Shown piece after piece: positions 1 through 6,979 of a stretch of 9,629 nt of DNA. How positions within the stretch are numbered: position 1 is the first letter of the stretch; each line of letters opens with the position of its first letter. Source of the stretch: Puniceicoccales bacterium (GTDB lineage: Bacteria > Verrucomicrobiota > Verrucomicrobiia > Opitutales > JAIRKQ01); the NCBI GenBank assembly GCA_031270385.1, contig JAISXS010000010.1, positions 1 to 9,629 of the forward strand, in the 5' to 3' direction. A model generated the notes under the pieces. That model was not told the DNA's origin. It made no database searches and was given only the letters and a program-made list of their open reading frames with translations. Both the position numbers and the translations under genes were made by a program.

Positions 1-15
1 CGTCAAAATCACCAC
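1..15 (-). CDS. possible start of a further gene of the operon (partial, cut by window edge)
   Basis: Downstream of the ClpX-like gene, on the same strand, the minus strand carries a good Shine-Dalgarno-like GAGGAAG (positions 31 to 25). Nine nucleotides later comes a GTG codon at 15..13, followed by a second GTG. The reading would begin MVILT and leaves the window at once. The 40-nt spacing from the preceding stop codon would suit a further co-transcribed gene. With five codons visible, no product can be suggested, and the start itself is a guess resting on the ribosome binding site. Confidence 0.3.
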
Positions 16-55
16 TTTGCCGGTCTTCCTCAGGTTTTCTCTTCGTTTGCAGGCC

Positions 56-1483
56 TCACTGAATTTGAACAATTTCCTGGCCACCAAATTCATGATTTTT
101 CACGGAAATATTTTTTCGCCCACCGGCGGACGAAGTTGGCGTATCTTTTGTTCGCCTGGTTTTTGCTTCAGTGGCAGTGGACTTGCCCTTCATCAATTCA
201 GCCAGCGCTTTGCCGGGTTCTGATACGGTTTTTTCACTAATTTTTACTGATTTCACAACAGTCGACGGCAATTCGAACTTGAAATCGCGCAACAATTTCT
301 CCAGAACTGTGAGCAGCCCACGGGCACCGGTTTTTTCACTGGCCGCTAGTTTCGCGATCGTCGAAAGTGCCCCGTCATCGGCTGTAAACTTTATGCCGTA
401 GCCGTTAAAATCTTCGACGTATTGTTTTAGAATTGATCCTTCGGACGATGTTAAAATATTTTTTAAGTCGTCTGAATTCAATGCTTCGCAGGCAACGCGC
501 ACGGGAAGACGTCCTATGAATTCCGGTTCAAACCCATACTTTATGAAATCAGACGTGGAGGCATTTTGTAGGTATTCGTATGTTTCGTCGACGTCATTTT
601 TTGCAATTTTTACACTGAATCCAATGCTCTTTGCCCCAATTCTGGACTTTACAATGTCAGAAAGTTTGTCGAATGCCCCACTTGCTATGAACAGAATATG
701 TTTTGTGCTTATGCTTTGCTTGTGGTCTTTTTTTCCGTTTGCGAAACTCATGGCCGCCCGCAATTGCGAAAGCATGTCCGTCTGGCTGTAGGCGCTGACA
801 TCGCTGTCCTCCATTAGTTTTAGCAAATTTATCTGCACGCCGCGACCAGAAACATCGCGCCCACCGGCATCCGATACCATGGCAATTTTATCAACTTCAT
901 CGATGAACACGATACCGTATTCTGCAAGCGTTATGTTTCCATTCGCTGCTTTTATCAGGTCGCGGATCATATCGTCGACGTCGCTGCCGACGTATCCGGT
1001 TTCCGAAAATTTTGTGGCATCAACTTTTACGAACGGGACACCGATCAATTTTGCAATATTCTTTATGAGATATGTTTTGCCAACGCCCGTCGGACCGAGG
1101 ATTAATACATTTTGTTTGCTATACTCCATCTTCAATGCGTTATCGTCGAGGAGACATCTCCGCACGTGATTGTAGTGGTCGCAAACGGCAACGGACAGTA
1201 CTTTTTTAGCCTCAGCTTGCTTTATTACAAAACGATCTAGGAAATTCCTTATCTCCCGAGGCTTCATATTAAAATTTTTAATTCTATCGATAAATTCGCT
1301 TTCCTCTTTCGCTGACGTATCATCGTCATCGGACCTGTTGTCGTCGTATCCAGCGCTTGGAAACACGAAGCCGAGCTTCGATCCTGACGTTCCAAGAATA
1401 TCGTTGAAATGCTTTTTTAATCCCTCAAACGGATCCGAAGGCGCATTTTTTTCACCATTTTCTTCGTCCAAATTCAGTGCCAT
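56..1483 (-). CDS. ClpX-like AAA+ unfoldase lacking the zinc-binding domain
   Basis: A hexameric AAA+ protein unfoldase of the ClpX/HslU class, 475 residues from the ATG at 1483, presumably cytoplasmic. Visible motifs: Walker A GPTGVGKT (130-137), pore loop GYVG (163-166), Walker B IVFIDE (191-196), an IGF tripeptide (287-289) where ClpX docks to ClpP, EFIGRLPV with the probable arginine finger R325, and sensor-2 TGAR (385-388). There is no N-terminal four-cysteine zinc finger. Instead there are about 75 residues including an acidic stretch (49-64), and the last ~45 residues are a Lys/Ser/Thr-rich tail. Some segments are HslU-like (ATKFSETGYVG, ILFIASGAF) and others ClpX-like (RDVSGRGVQ, LLKLMED). 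The start at 1483 is preferred over the in-frame ATG at 1489 because GAGGG (1494..1490) lies 6 nt before it but directly abuts the other. That ribosome site lies in the last codons of ftsH, implying translational coupling. Family assignment is strong; the partner peptidase (ClpP, HslV or none) is unknown. Confidence 0.9.
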   Translation of the reverse strand: MALNLDEENGEKNAPSDPFEGLKKHFNDILGTSGSKLGFVFPSAGYDDNRSDDDDTSAKEESEFIDRIKNFNMKPREIRNFLDRFVIKQAEAKKVLSVAVCDHYNHVRRCLLDDNALKMEYSKQNVLILGPTGVGKTYLIKNIAKLIGVPFVKVDATKFSETGYVGSDVDDMIRDLIKAANGNITLAEYGIVFIDEVDKIAMVSDAGGRDVSGRGVQINLLKLMEDSDVSAYSQTDMLSQLRAAMSFANGKKDHKQSISTKHILFIASGAFDKLSDIVKSRIGAKSIGFSVKIAKNDVDETYEYLQNASTSDFIKYGFEPEFIGRLPVRVACEALNSDDLKNILTSSEGSILKQYVEDFNGYGIKFTADDGALSTIAKLAASEKTGARGLLTVLEKLLRDFKFELPSTVVKSVKISEKTVSEPGKALAELMKGKSTATEAKTRRTKDTPTSSAGGRKNISVKNHEFGGQEIVQIQ

Positions 1484-1485
1484 AG

Positions 1486-3588
1486 TCATCCCTCAGTTGG
1501 TGTCGGACGGCCAATATCGGGGACTGCGATGTCCGTGCCATCCGAGTCAGATTTTTTCTCCTTTTTTGCCCTGCGTTTCCTCGCAGGGGAGTCAAAATTA
1601 TCGTCATCGTCTTTTTTTTGCTGTTTTTCGCGAACGGGGAATTTCATTGTAAATTCTCCGTTTTTTACGAGGTCGTAGACGTGTTCGCCGTCAATGGTTT
1701 CATGTTTCAACAACGCTTCGGCGAGCTTGTCTAACATTTTACGCTTTTCAGTGAGAATTTTTGTGGCGCGTTTATGCTCTTCTTCGACAAATGCGATGAC
1801 TTCTTGGTCAATTTTTTGTGCAGTCAACTCGCTATAATTTTGGGATCGCGAAATGTCACGACCGAGAAATATGTGGTCCTGGTTTTCTCCATATGTAATC
1901 GGGCCAAGTACGCTCATCCCCCAGTCGCAAACCATTTTGCGGGCAATCTGCGTCGCGGATTTTATGTCCGCCGACGCGCCAGTGGTTATTTCCCCAAAAA
2001 CAATCTCTTCGGCGACGCGCCCACCCATTGAGCAACAAATGTCGGCTAACAATCGTTTCTTCGTGCGGTTCAAAATATCTTTCGTCGGCTTCATCATAGT
2101 CATCCCAAGGCTCTGACCACGTGGCAAAATCGTTACCTTGTGTACTGGCATGTCACCATCGTCGACAACTATCTGAACAATTGCATGGCCAGCTTCGTGA
2201 TAGGCGACCACTTTTTTGTCCTTGTCATCCATTAGTTTTTTTCGTTCCCGGCCGTATGAAATTTTGTCTCGCGCTTCATCGATCTCGAAACGGGAAACAA
2301 CTTTCTTGTTCGTTCGAGCCGCAAACAACGCTGCTTCATTCAACAAATTTTCTAAATCAGCTCCGGAAAATCCAGAGGTGTTGCGAGCAACGTCTCTTAA
2401 ATCCACGCTTTCATCGAGTTTGATTTTTTTTGCATGTACTTTCAAAATTTCATTGCGCCCGTTCAAATCCGGAAGGTCGATCACTATCTGCCTATCAAAT
2501 CTTCCGGGTCGTAAAAGAGCAGAATCCAGAACATCCGGCCGATTCGTTGCAGCTATGATTATTACGCCTTCTCTGCTGTCAAAACCGTCCATTTCGACAA
2601 GGAGTGAGTTCAGAGTTTGTTCGCGCTCATCATTGCCTCCGCCGAGGCCAGCCCCGCGTTGGCGCCCAACGGCATCTATCTCGTCGATGAATAGTATGCA
2701 GGGAGCATTTTTTCGTCCCTGTTCAAACAGATCACGGACGCGGGACGCTCCGACGCCGACAAACATTTCAACGAAATCCGACCCGCTTATGCTAAAAAAC
2801 GGAACTTTTGCTTCCCCGGCAACGGCCTTCGCAAGCAGGGTCTTCCCGGTTCCTGGGGAGCCGACCATCAGGCAACCCTTTGGAATGCGACCACCAATGT
2901 CTAAAAATTTTTTTGGATTTTTTAAAAAATCTACTATTTCGGCGACCTCTTCCTTCGCCTCATCACAGCCTGCGACATCACAAAACGTTACCTTTTTCTT
3001 ATCCTGTGTGAGCAATTTTGCGCGGCTCTTCCCGAAGCTCAGTGCGCTTTTGCCAGCTCCGCGCAATTGCCTGGCAACCACAAAAAATAGCAGCAGCATG
3101 ACGGCAACAAAGGGAATTGTGTTCACCAAAATGTCCGAAAGCAGCGCCGAGCCTGGCTTCTCTGTCCAGGCTTTCGACGACGCAACCAAGCGGTTATACC
3201 TGTCATGCGTTAACCGCCCCTCGGCAACGAACCGCACGGTGTTGCTATTGGAATCGTTCTGCGCGCCTCCAAGCTTACTCAAAATTCCCAAGTTTCCGAC
3301 GGCCATTTTGTTCGGGATTTGAATAACTCGCATGCCGGTATTCTTAGCTTCCCCATATAGTCTGTACCATTCAAATCCGTTGGATGGCAAGTTTTGAACG
3401 ACTCCAGAGATAATTTCATCCCTCTCGGATGCTGCTAACACCTCTTCAACTGTCCATTTTACGCCATCGCCTGCCGCTACCGCCGGATTGTACATGCCCC
3501 ACAATGCAAAAATTATCATAATTACCATTATCCATAGTCCGATAATTTTCATCTGCAGAACAAACTTTGAACCATTCTTTTTTTGCAT
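1486..3588 (-). CDS. ftsH: ATP-dependent zinc metalloprotease FtsH
   Basis: Membrane-anchored AAA+ protease that extracts and degrades membrane proteins and unstable regulators. From the ATG at 3588 the protein has 700 residues. The order is typical: transmembrane segment at about 14-34, a periplasmic domain to about 152, and a second transmembrane segment at about 153-173. The AAA+ domain follows, with Walker A GSPGTGKT (243-250), pore motif FVG (276-278), Walker B ILFIDE (298-303) and the second region of homology ATNRPDVLDSALLRPGRFDR (347-366). The M41 protease domain has zinc site HEAGH (464-468) and the third ligand D541 in ASADIKSAT. The last ~50 residues are a charged Lys/Asp tail of no clear role. 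A TTG at 3597, in frame, would add three residues; neither start has a clear Shine-Dalgarno site, so the ATG is preferred. The gene follows tilS by 44 nt, a common bacterial arrangement, and its end overlaps the translation signals of the next ATPase gene. All catalytic residues are present. Confidence 0.97.
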   Translation of the reverse strand: MQKKNGSKFVLQMKIIGLWIMVIMIIFALWGMYNPAVAAGDGVKWTVEEVLAASERDEIISGVVQNLPSNGFEWYRLYGEAKNTGMRVIQIPNKMAVGNLGILSKLGGAQNDSNSNTVRFVAEGRLTHDRYNRLVASSKAWTEKPGSALLSDILVNTIPFVAVMLLLFFVVARQLRGAGKSALSFGKSRAKLLTQDKKKVTFCDVAGCDEAKEEVAEIVDFLKNPKKFLDIGGRIPKGCLMVGSPGTGKTLLAKAVAGEAKVPFFSISGSDFVEMFVGVGASRVRDLFEQGRKNAPCILFIDEIDAVGRQRGAGLGGGNDEREQTLNSLLVEMDGFDSREGVIIIAATNRPDVLDSALLRPGRFDRQIVIDLPDLNGRNEILKVHAKKIKLDESVDLRDVARNTSGFSGADLENLLNEAALFAARTNKKVVSRFEIDEARDKISYGRERKKLMDDKDKKVVAYHEAGHAIVQIVVDDGDMPVHKVTILPRGQSLGMTMMKPTKDILNRTKKRLLADICCSMGGRVAEEIVFGEITTGASADIKSATQIARKMVCDWGMSVLGPITYGENQDHIFLGRDISRSQNYSELTAQKIDQEVIAFVEEEHKRATKILTEKRKMLDKLAEALLKHETIDGEHVYDLVKNGEFTMKFPVREKQQKKDDDDNFDSPARKRRAKKEKKSDSDGTDIAVPDIGRPTPTEG
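1490..1494 (-). promoter_or_regulatory. Shine-Dalgarno site for the ClpX-like gene, inside the end of ftsH
   Basis: The minus strand reads GAGGG within the final ftsH codons, followed by ATGACT and then ATG at 1483. Spacing to that ATG is 6 nt, the normal range. The upstream ATG at 1489 touches the site directly and overlaps the ftsH stop codon. This decides the start and suggests that ribosomes finishing ftsH re-initiate on the next gene. Confidence 0.6.
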
Positions 3589-3632
3589 AGTAGGCAAAAT
3601 TTAAACAAAAGAGAAAAACCAATTACTGTCGG

Positions 3633-5042
3633 TCACAAATATGTCAATCGAAGAGCATTAGCTGTCCCGGTTTTCACCCTAAAAATATTCGAAACTGGTA
3701 GCCCAGGGACCCAGCAACCAACCCCGTTAACGAAAATTACCGGAAGAAATTTCCTGTCGTCCTTTGGAAAAACTTTTTCAGTCACAATATCTCCTAGTTT
3801 TCTTTCCGAAGAATGCCCAAAGCGAACATACCTGTAATTTGGCCTGTAACTTTTTGCAGAAATTTTCTCCCCATCAGCAACCGTCGCATAACACATTGTC
3901 TTTATATCAACATTTTTCAAATCATTTAGGAAATTTTCGCTAATTTTCAACTTTTCGACACGCAAGGTCCTCCCATTCGGCAACAAATTTTCGCTGATTT
4001 GCAAATTTTCAACAGCCCAATCGGGTAATCCATTCCTTTTAACAACGGAAAAATGCTTTCCGTCAAATTTTATAAAATTTCCGCCACCAACGCTGAAAAT
4101 CGATGCGACACCGGATGCCATCTTTTCGACAAAATGGGAAACGAAAGTCCGCCTAACTCTCAGCCCATTGGTCACCAAAAACTTAGCAAATATTTTTTTC
4201 AATATAGCTACTGGGAGACCCACTAGGGAAGAAATTTCAATTTTGCCACACAAATTTTTCCCTTGGAGATATTTTTTTGCGAAAAATACAAGCGCATCAT
4301 CCGCCTCCCCAATATTTTTTTTTGCAGTTGCCAAATTGTTGAAAATATCAGCGACTGGAGCTATTTTTTGCATTCGAGGCAAAAGAATGTGGCGGACTCT
4401 ATTTCTAAAAAATGTATTTTCACGATTACTACCATCTTCCCTCCATTGAATATTCCGCGATCGTAGGTGATTTTCTATTTCTTTCTTTGAAAACTTCACC
4501 AGTGGACGCAATTTTACATATCCATTCGAAAAAATCGTCACCGCCCTCGGTGCGGCCAAACCACCGGTGTCGCTGGCACGAACCAGACGCATGAGAAGTG
4601 TTTCAGCGGCATCATTTTTCTGATGGCCAAGTAGTAGAACTCTGCAATCGAAAACCTTCATCGCCCGCAAGAAAAATTCATCCCTTCGCAGCCGAAGCGT
4701 TTCCTCGGAAATTTTTTTCGGAATATCCGCCATCCTTTCCGAATAAAACGCTAATTCGTTATTTTTTGCCAAAACCTTGACAAAATCTTCATCGCCATCG
4801 GAATCATTGCTACGCAAATTATGGTTAAAATGCAGGACTGCGGCGCGACTCCTCAAATTTGGAAATTTTTCTAAAATATGGTATACGAGAAAAACGGAAT
4901 CACTACCGCCGGAACACGCAAAACACACCATTTCCTTGTGATTGCTTTGTTCGAGCAGCGACAAAAGCCGCGAAACCAAGGCAGTATCGTTCGCAATTTC
5001 GACCTGCGATCTTGCGCGTTCGATGATGTCGATTTTCTCCAT
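3633..5042 (-). CDS. tilS: tRNA(Ile)-lysidine synthase TilS
   Basis: Modifies cytidine 34 of the minor tRNA-Ile with CAU anticodon to lysidine, using ATP and lysine, so that it is charged with isoleucine and reads AUA. The 469-residue length fits the longer TilS type with a C-terminal domain. The N-terminal PP-loop SGGSDS (44-49) binds ATP. It is followed by HFNHNLR (71-77), GHQKNDAAET (139-148, usually GHxxDDQxET), EDGSN (202-206) and NRVRH (214-218). The TilS C-terminal domain follows, ending near the VPGLPVSNIFRV segment. The first Asp and the Gln of the usual GHxxDDQ motif are replaced by Asn and Ala, but the second Asp and the ET are kept. The gene starts 12 nt after the aminotransferase stop with GGAG three nucleotides before the ATG, a tight spacing. 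AUA decoding makes this gene normally essential. Confidence 0.95.
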   Translation of the reverse strand: MEKIDIIERARSQVEIANDTALVSRLLSLLEQSNHKEMVCFACSGGSDSVFLVYHILEKFPNLRSRAAVLHFNHNLRSNDSDGDEDFVKVLAKNNELAFYSERMADIPKKISEETLRLRRDEFFLRAMKVFDCRVLLLGHQKNDAAETLLMRLVRASDTGGLAAPRAVTIFSNGYVKLRPLVKFSKKEIENHLRSRNIQWREDGSNRENTFFRNRVRHILLPRMQKIAPVADIFNNLATAKKNIGEADDALVFFAKKYLQGKNLCGKIEISSLVGLPVAILKKIFAKFLVTNGLRVRRTFVSHFVEKMASGVASIFSVGGGNFIKFDGKHFSVVKRNGLPDWAVENLQISENLLPNGRTLRVEKLKISENFLNDLKNVDIKTMCYATVADGEKISAKSYRPNYRYVRFGHSSERKLGDIVTEKVFPKDDRKFLPVIFVNGVGCWVPGLPVSNIFRVKTGTANALRLTYL

Positions 5043-5054
5043 TTACTCCGAAAT

Positions 5055-6311
5055 TTAGCCGCTTTTTCCAAAATTAAATCTACAACAAGCCATCCTATCT
5101 CTGAATAAATCCACGATTTCATCATCCTCCATGTCGCGGCAACCAAATGTCATTGAAAATCGCACCGACGGTTCGGCGTCGTCCCACGGAACGGTGACTA
5201 TTCCGAGATTGCAGATCATCCATTCGGTAAATTTTTCTGCCAATAGAAAACTTTCGATCTCACCGTTGCATTCAACGGATGATGGGATGTGTGCATATAG
5301 GAAAAATCCAGCCTTTGGAAAAATGACATCAAAACCGCAATTCCTCAAAATTGGAATTATTTTTTCCATGCGGGTACGGTACTTTCTGGCGTTATTCGTT
5401 GGTATGAATGAATTTTCCAATGCTTGAACGGCTGCCTTTTGAATTGCTAGGAACTGGCCGGAGTCGGATTGATTTTTTACATTCGCATAGGCGCCTATCA
5501 GCCTTTCGTTCCCGCAGACCCAGCCAAGACGCCACCCGGTCATGTTGAATCCCTTTGACATGGAATGCAATTCCAGTGCAACATCTTTTGCCCCGGGAAT
5601 GTTGAATATTGAAAGCTTATCCCCGCCGTCGAATGCCAATGCCGAATACGCAGCGTCATTTATTACCAAAAACTCATGGGAATGGGCCAAATTCACCAAT
5701 TTCCTGAAAAATTCCTCCGTAGCGCAAGCTCCCGTCGGGTTATTTGGGTAGTTCACAACAACAACTTTCGTTTTTTTTAAAATTTTATCCGGGATGTCTT
5801 CAAAATCTGGCAGGTAATCATTTTTCGCGTACAGTGGAAGGCTGATTACATCCGCCATAAGGTATTTTGCGTGCGTACCGAAAACTGGATATCCTGGAGC
5901 AGTCATCAGAACGATATCCCCGGGATTGACGAAGCAGTATGGTAACAATGACAATGCGGCCTTAGTCCCGATTGAGTGCATGATTTCGCTTGTCTCCATA
6001 GGTACACTAAATTGTGCAACCATGTACCTCGCAACCGCCTCCTTAAACTCCTGACAACCATTGTCGGCGTAGCCACGATTCTCATATTTTCCCGCTTCAT
6101 TGGACAGCGTCTCGACGACGAAATCCGCGGCCATGCTGTCCGGCTCCCCGACACCCATGTCGATAAGAATTCGGCTCGGGAATTTTTTTGTCGCCTCGAC
6201 TCTTGCTCGCTTGATCTTTTCAAATTTGTACATCTGTTTCCCATCGCCAAAATTTTCACCCCCTATTCTCGTGGAGAAAAATTTTTTCGCAAACTGATCA
6301 CTGACGTCCAT
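5055..6311 (-). CDS. dapL: LL-diaminopimelate aminotransferase-like PLP enzyme (fold type I)
   Basis: Class I/II aminotransferase of 418 residues. The closest resemblance I recognise is LL-diaminopimelate aminotransferase, which converts tetrahydrodipicolinate plus glutamate directly to LL-diaminopimelate for lysine and peptidoglycan synthesis, bypassing the succinylase or acetylase steps. Visible motifs: GVGEPD (53-58), NYPNNPTGA (187-195), the PLP-contacting D219 and Y222 in NDAAYS, Schiff-base lysine K253 in SMSKGFNMTGWRLG, and the substrate-carboxylate arginine R384 in VRFSM, preceded by VPWDDA. The N-terminal RIGG...YKFEKIKRA segment looks family-like and supports the ATG at 6311 over later methionines; no clear Shine-Dalgarno site is seen. 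It is the first gene of the minus-strand cluster, divergent from nth across 16 nt, so its promoter must lie within nth coding sequence. It could instead be another aspartate or aromatic aminotransferase. The fold and cofactor are certain, the substrate is likely only. Confidence 0.85.
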   Translation of the reverse strand: MDVSDQFAKKFFSTRIGGENFGDGKQMYKFEKIKRARVEATKKFPSRILIDMGVGEPDSMAADFVVETLSNEAGKYENRGYADNGCQEFKEAVARYMVAQFSVPMETSEIMHSIGTKAALSLLPYCFVNPGDIVLMTAPGYPVFGTHAKYLMADVISLPLYAKNDYLPDFEDIPDKILKKTKVVVVNYPNNPTGACATEEFFRKLVNLAHSHEFLVINDAAYSALAFDGGDKLSIFNIPGAKDVALELHSMSKGFNMTGWRLGWVCGNERLIGAYANVKNQSDSGQFLAIQKAAVQALENSFIPTNNARKYRTRMEKIIPILRNCGFDVIFPKAGFFLYAHIPSSVECNGEIESFLLAEKFTEWMICNLGIVTVPWDDAEPSVRFSMTFGCRDMEDDEIVDLFRDRMACCRFNFGKSG

Positions 6312-6327
6312 ACTGCGTCGCTAAACT

Positions 6328-6978
6328 ATGAACTCCATGGAAAAGGCAAATTTTATTTTGGGTAAGTTAAGCGAACTTTTTCCTACGGCAAATGTTTCAC
6401 TAAATTTTTCGAGCGATTTCACGTGTTTAGTTGCCGTGGTATTATCCGCCCAGTGCACGGATGCGGTTGTAAACAGTGTCGTGGAAAAATTATTTAAGGT
6501 TGCTGCGACGCCGGCGGAATTTATCGCCCTCGGGGAACAAAAGCTGAAGGAAATCATCAGACCATGCGGATTTTCTAATACAAAAGCGAGACACATCCTA
6601 GGGACGGCAAAAATAATTTTGGAAAAACATAGTGGCCATGTGCCGGAAACATTTGGGGAATTGGAGGCACTGCCGGGTGTTGGCCACAAAACTGCGTCCG
6701 TTGTGATGAGTCAGTGCTTCGGCAAGGCGGCATTTCCGGTGGATACGCACATCGCGCGCCTGGCGAATCGCTGGGGCCTGGAAAAATCACGAAACGTCAA
6801 AAAAATAGAGATGACACTTAAAAAACTTTTCCCGGAAAGCACCTGGCAAACACTCCACCTGCAACTGATTTCCTATGGCAGAAAATTTTGCCCGGCGCGC
6901 GGACACACTATCGAAAAATGTCCAATCTGTTTGGAATTCAGCTGTACAGTCGACAAATGGGCCTTTCAAAGCGCTTAA
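6328..6978 (+). CDS. nth: endonuclease III (DNA glycosylase / AP lyase)
   Basis: Base-excision repair enzyme that removes oxidised pyrimidines and cleaves the resulting abasic site. The 216 residues match the family's usual ~210. The helix-hairpin-helix LPGVGHKTA (115-123) contains the catalytic lysine K121, and VDTH carries the catalytic aspartate D139, equivalent to K120 and D138 of the E. coli enzyme. An early FTCLVAVVLSAQCTD segment (31-45) is also typical. Four cysteines at 188, 198, 201 and 206 are placed for the C-terminal 4Fe-4S cluster, but the spacing is C-x9-C-x2-C-x4-C instead of the classical C-x6-C-x2-C-x5-C. No ribosome binding site is obvious; a second ATG lies three codons in, at 6337. 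It is the only plus-strand gene, divergent from the aminotransferase and convergent, one nucleotide apart, with the kinase-like gene. Confidence 0.96.
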   Translation: MNSMEKANFILGKLSELFPTANVSLNFSSDFTCLVAVVLSAQCTDAVVNSVVEKLFKVAATPAEFIALGEQKLKEIIRPCGFSNTKARHILGTAKIILEKHSGHVPETFGELEALPGVGHKTASVVMSQCFGKAAFPVDTHIARLANRWGLEKSRNVKKIEMTLKKLFPESTWQTLHLQLISYGRKFCPARGHTIEKCPICLEFSCTVDKWAFQSA

Positions 6979-6979
6979 A

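Noticed and set aside
2216..3322. 368-codon plus-strand open frame opposite ftsH
   Set aside because: It lies wholly antisense to the AAA+ domain of FtsH, whose motifs are all intact. The translation is Ser/Pro/Arg-rich low-complexity with no family resemblance, as expected for a codon-bias shadow.
4871..5146. 91-codon minus-strand frame overlapping tilS and the aminotransferase end
   Set aside because: It bridges two well-supported genes on the same strand in another frame and has no domain; TilS and the aminotransferase explain the region fully.
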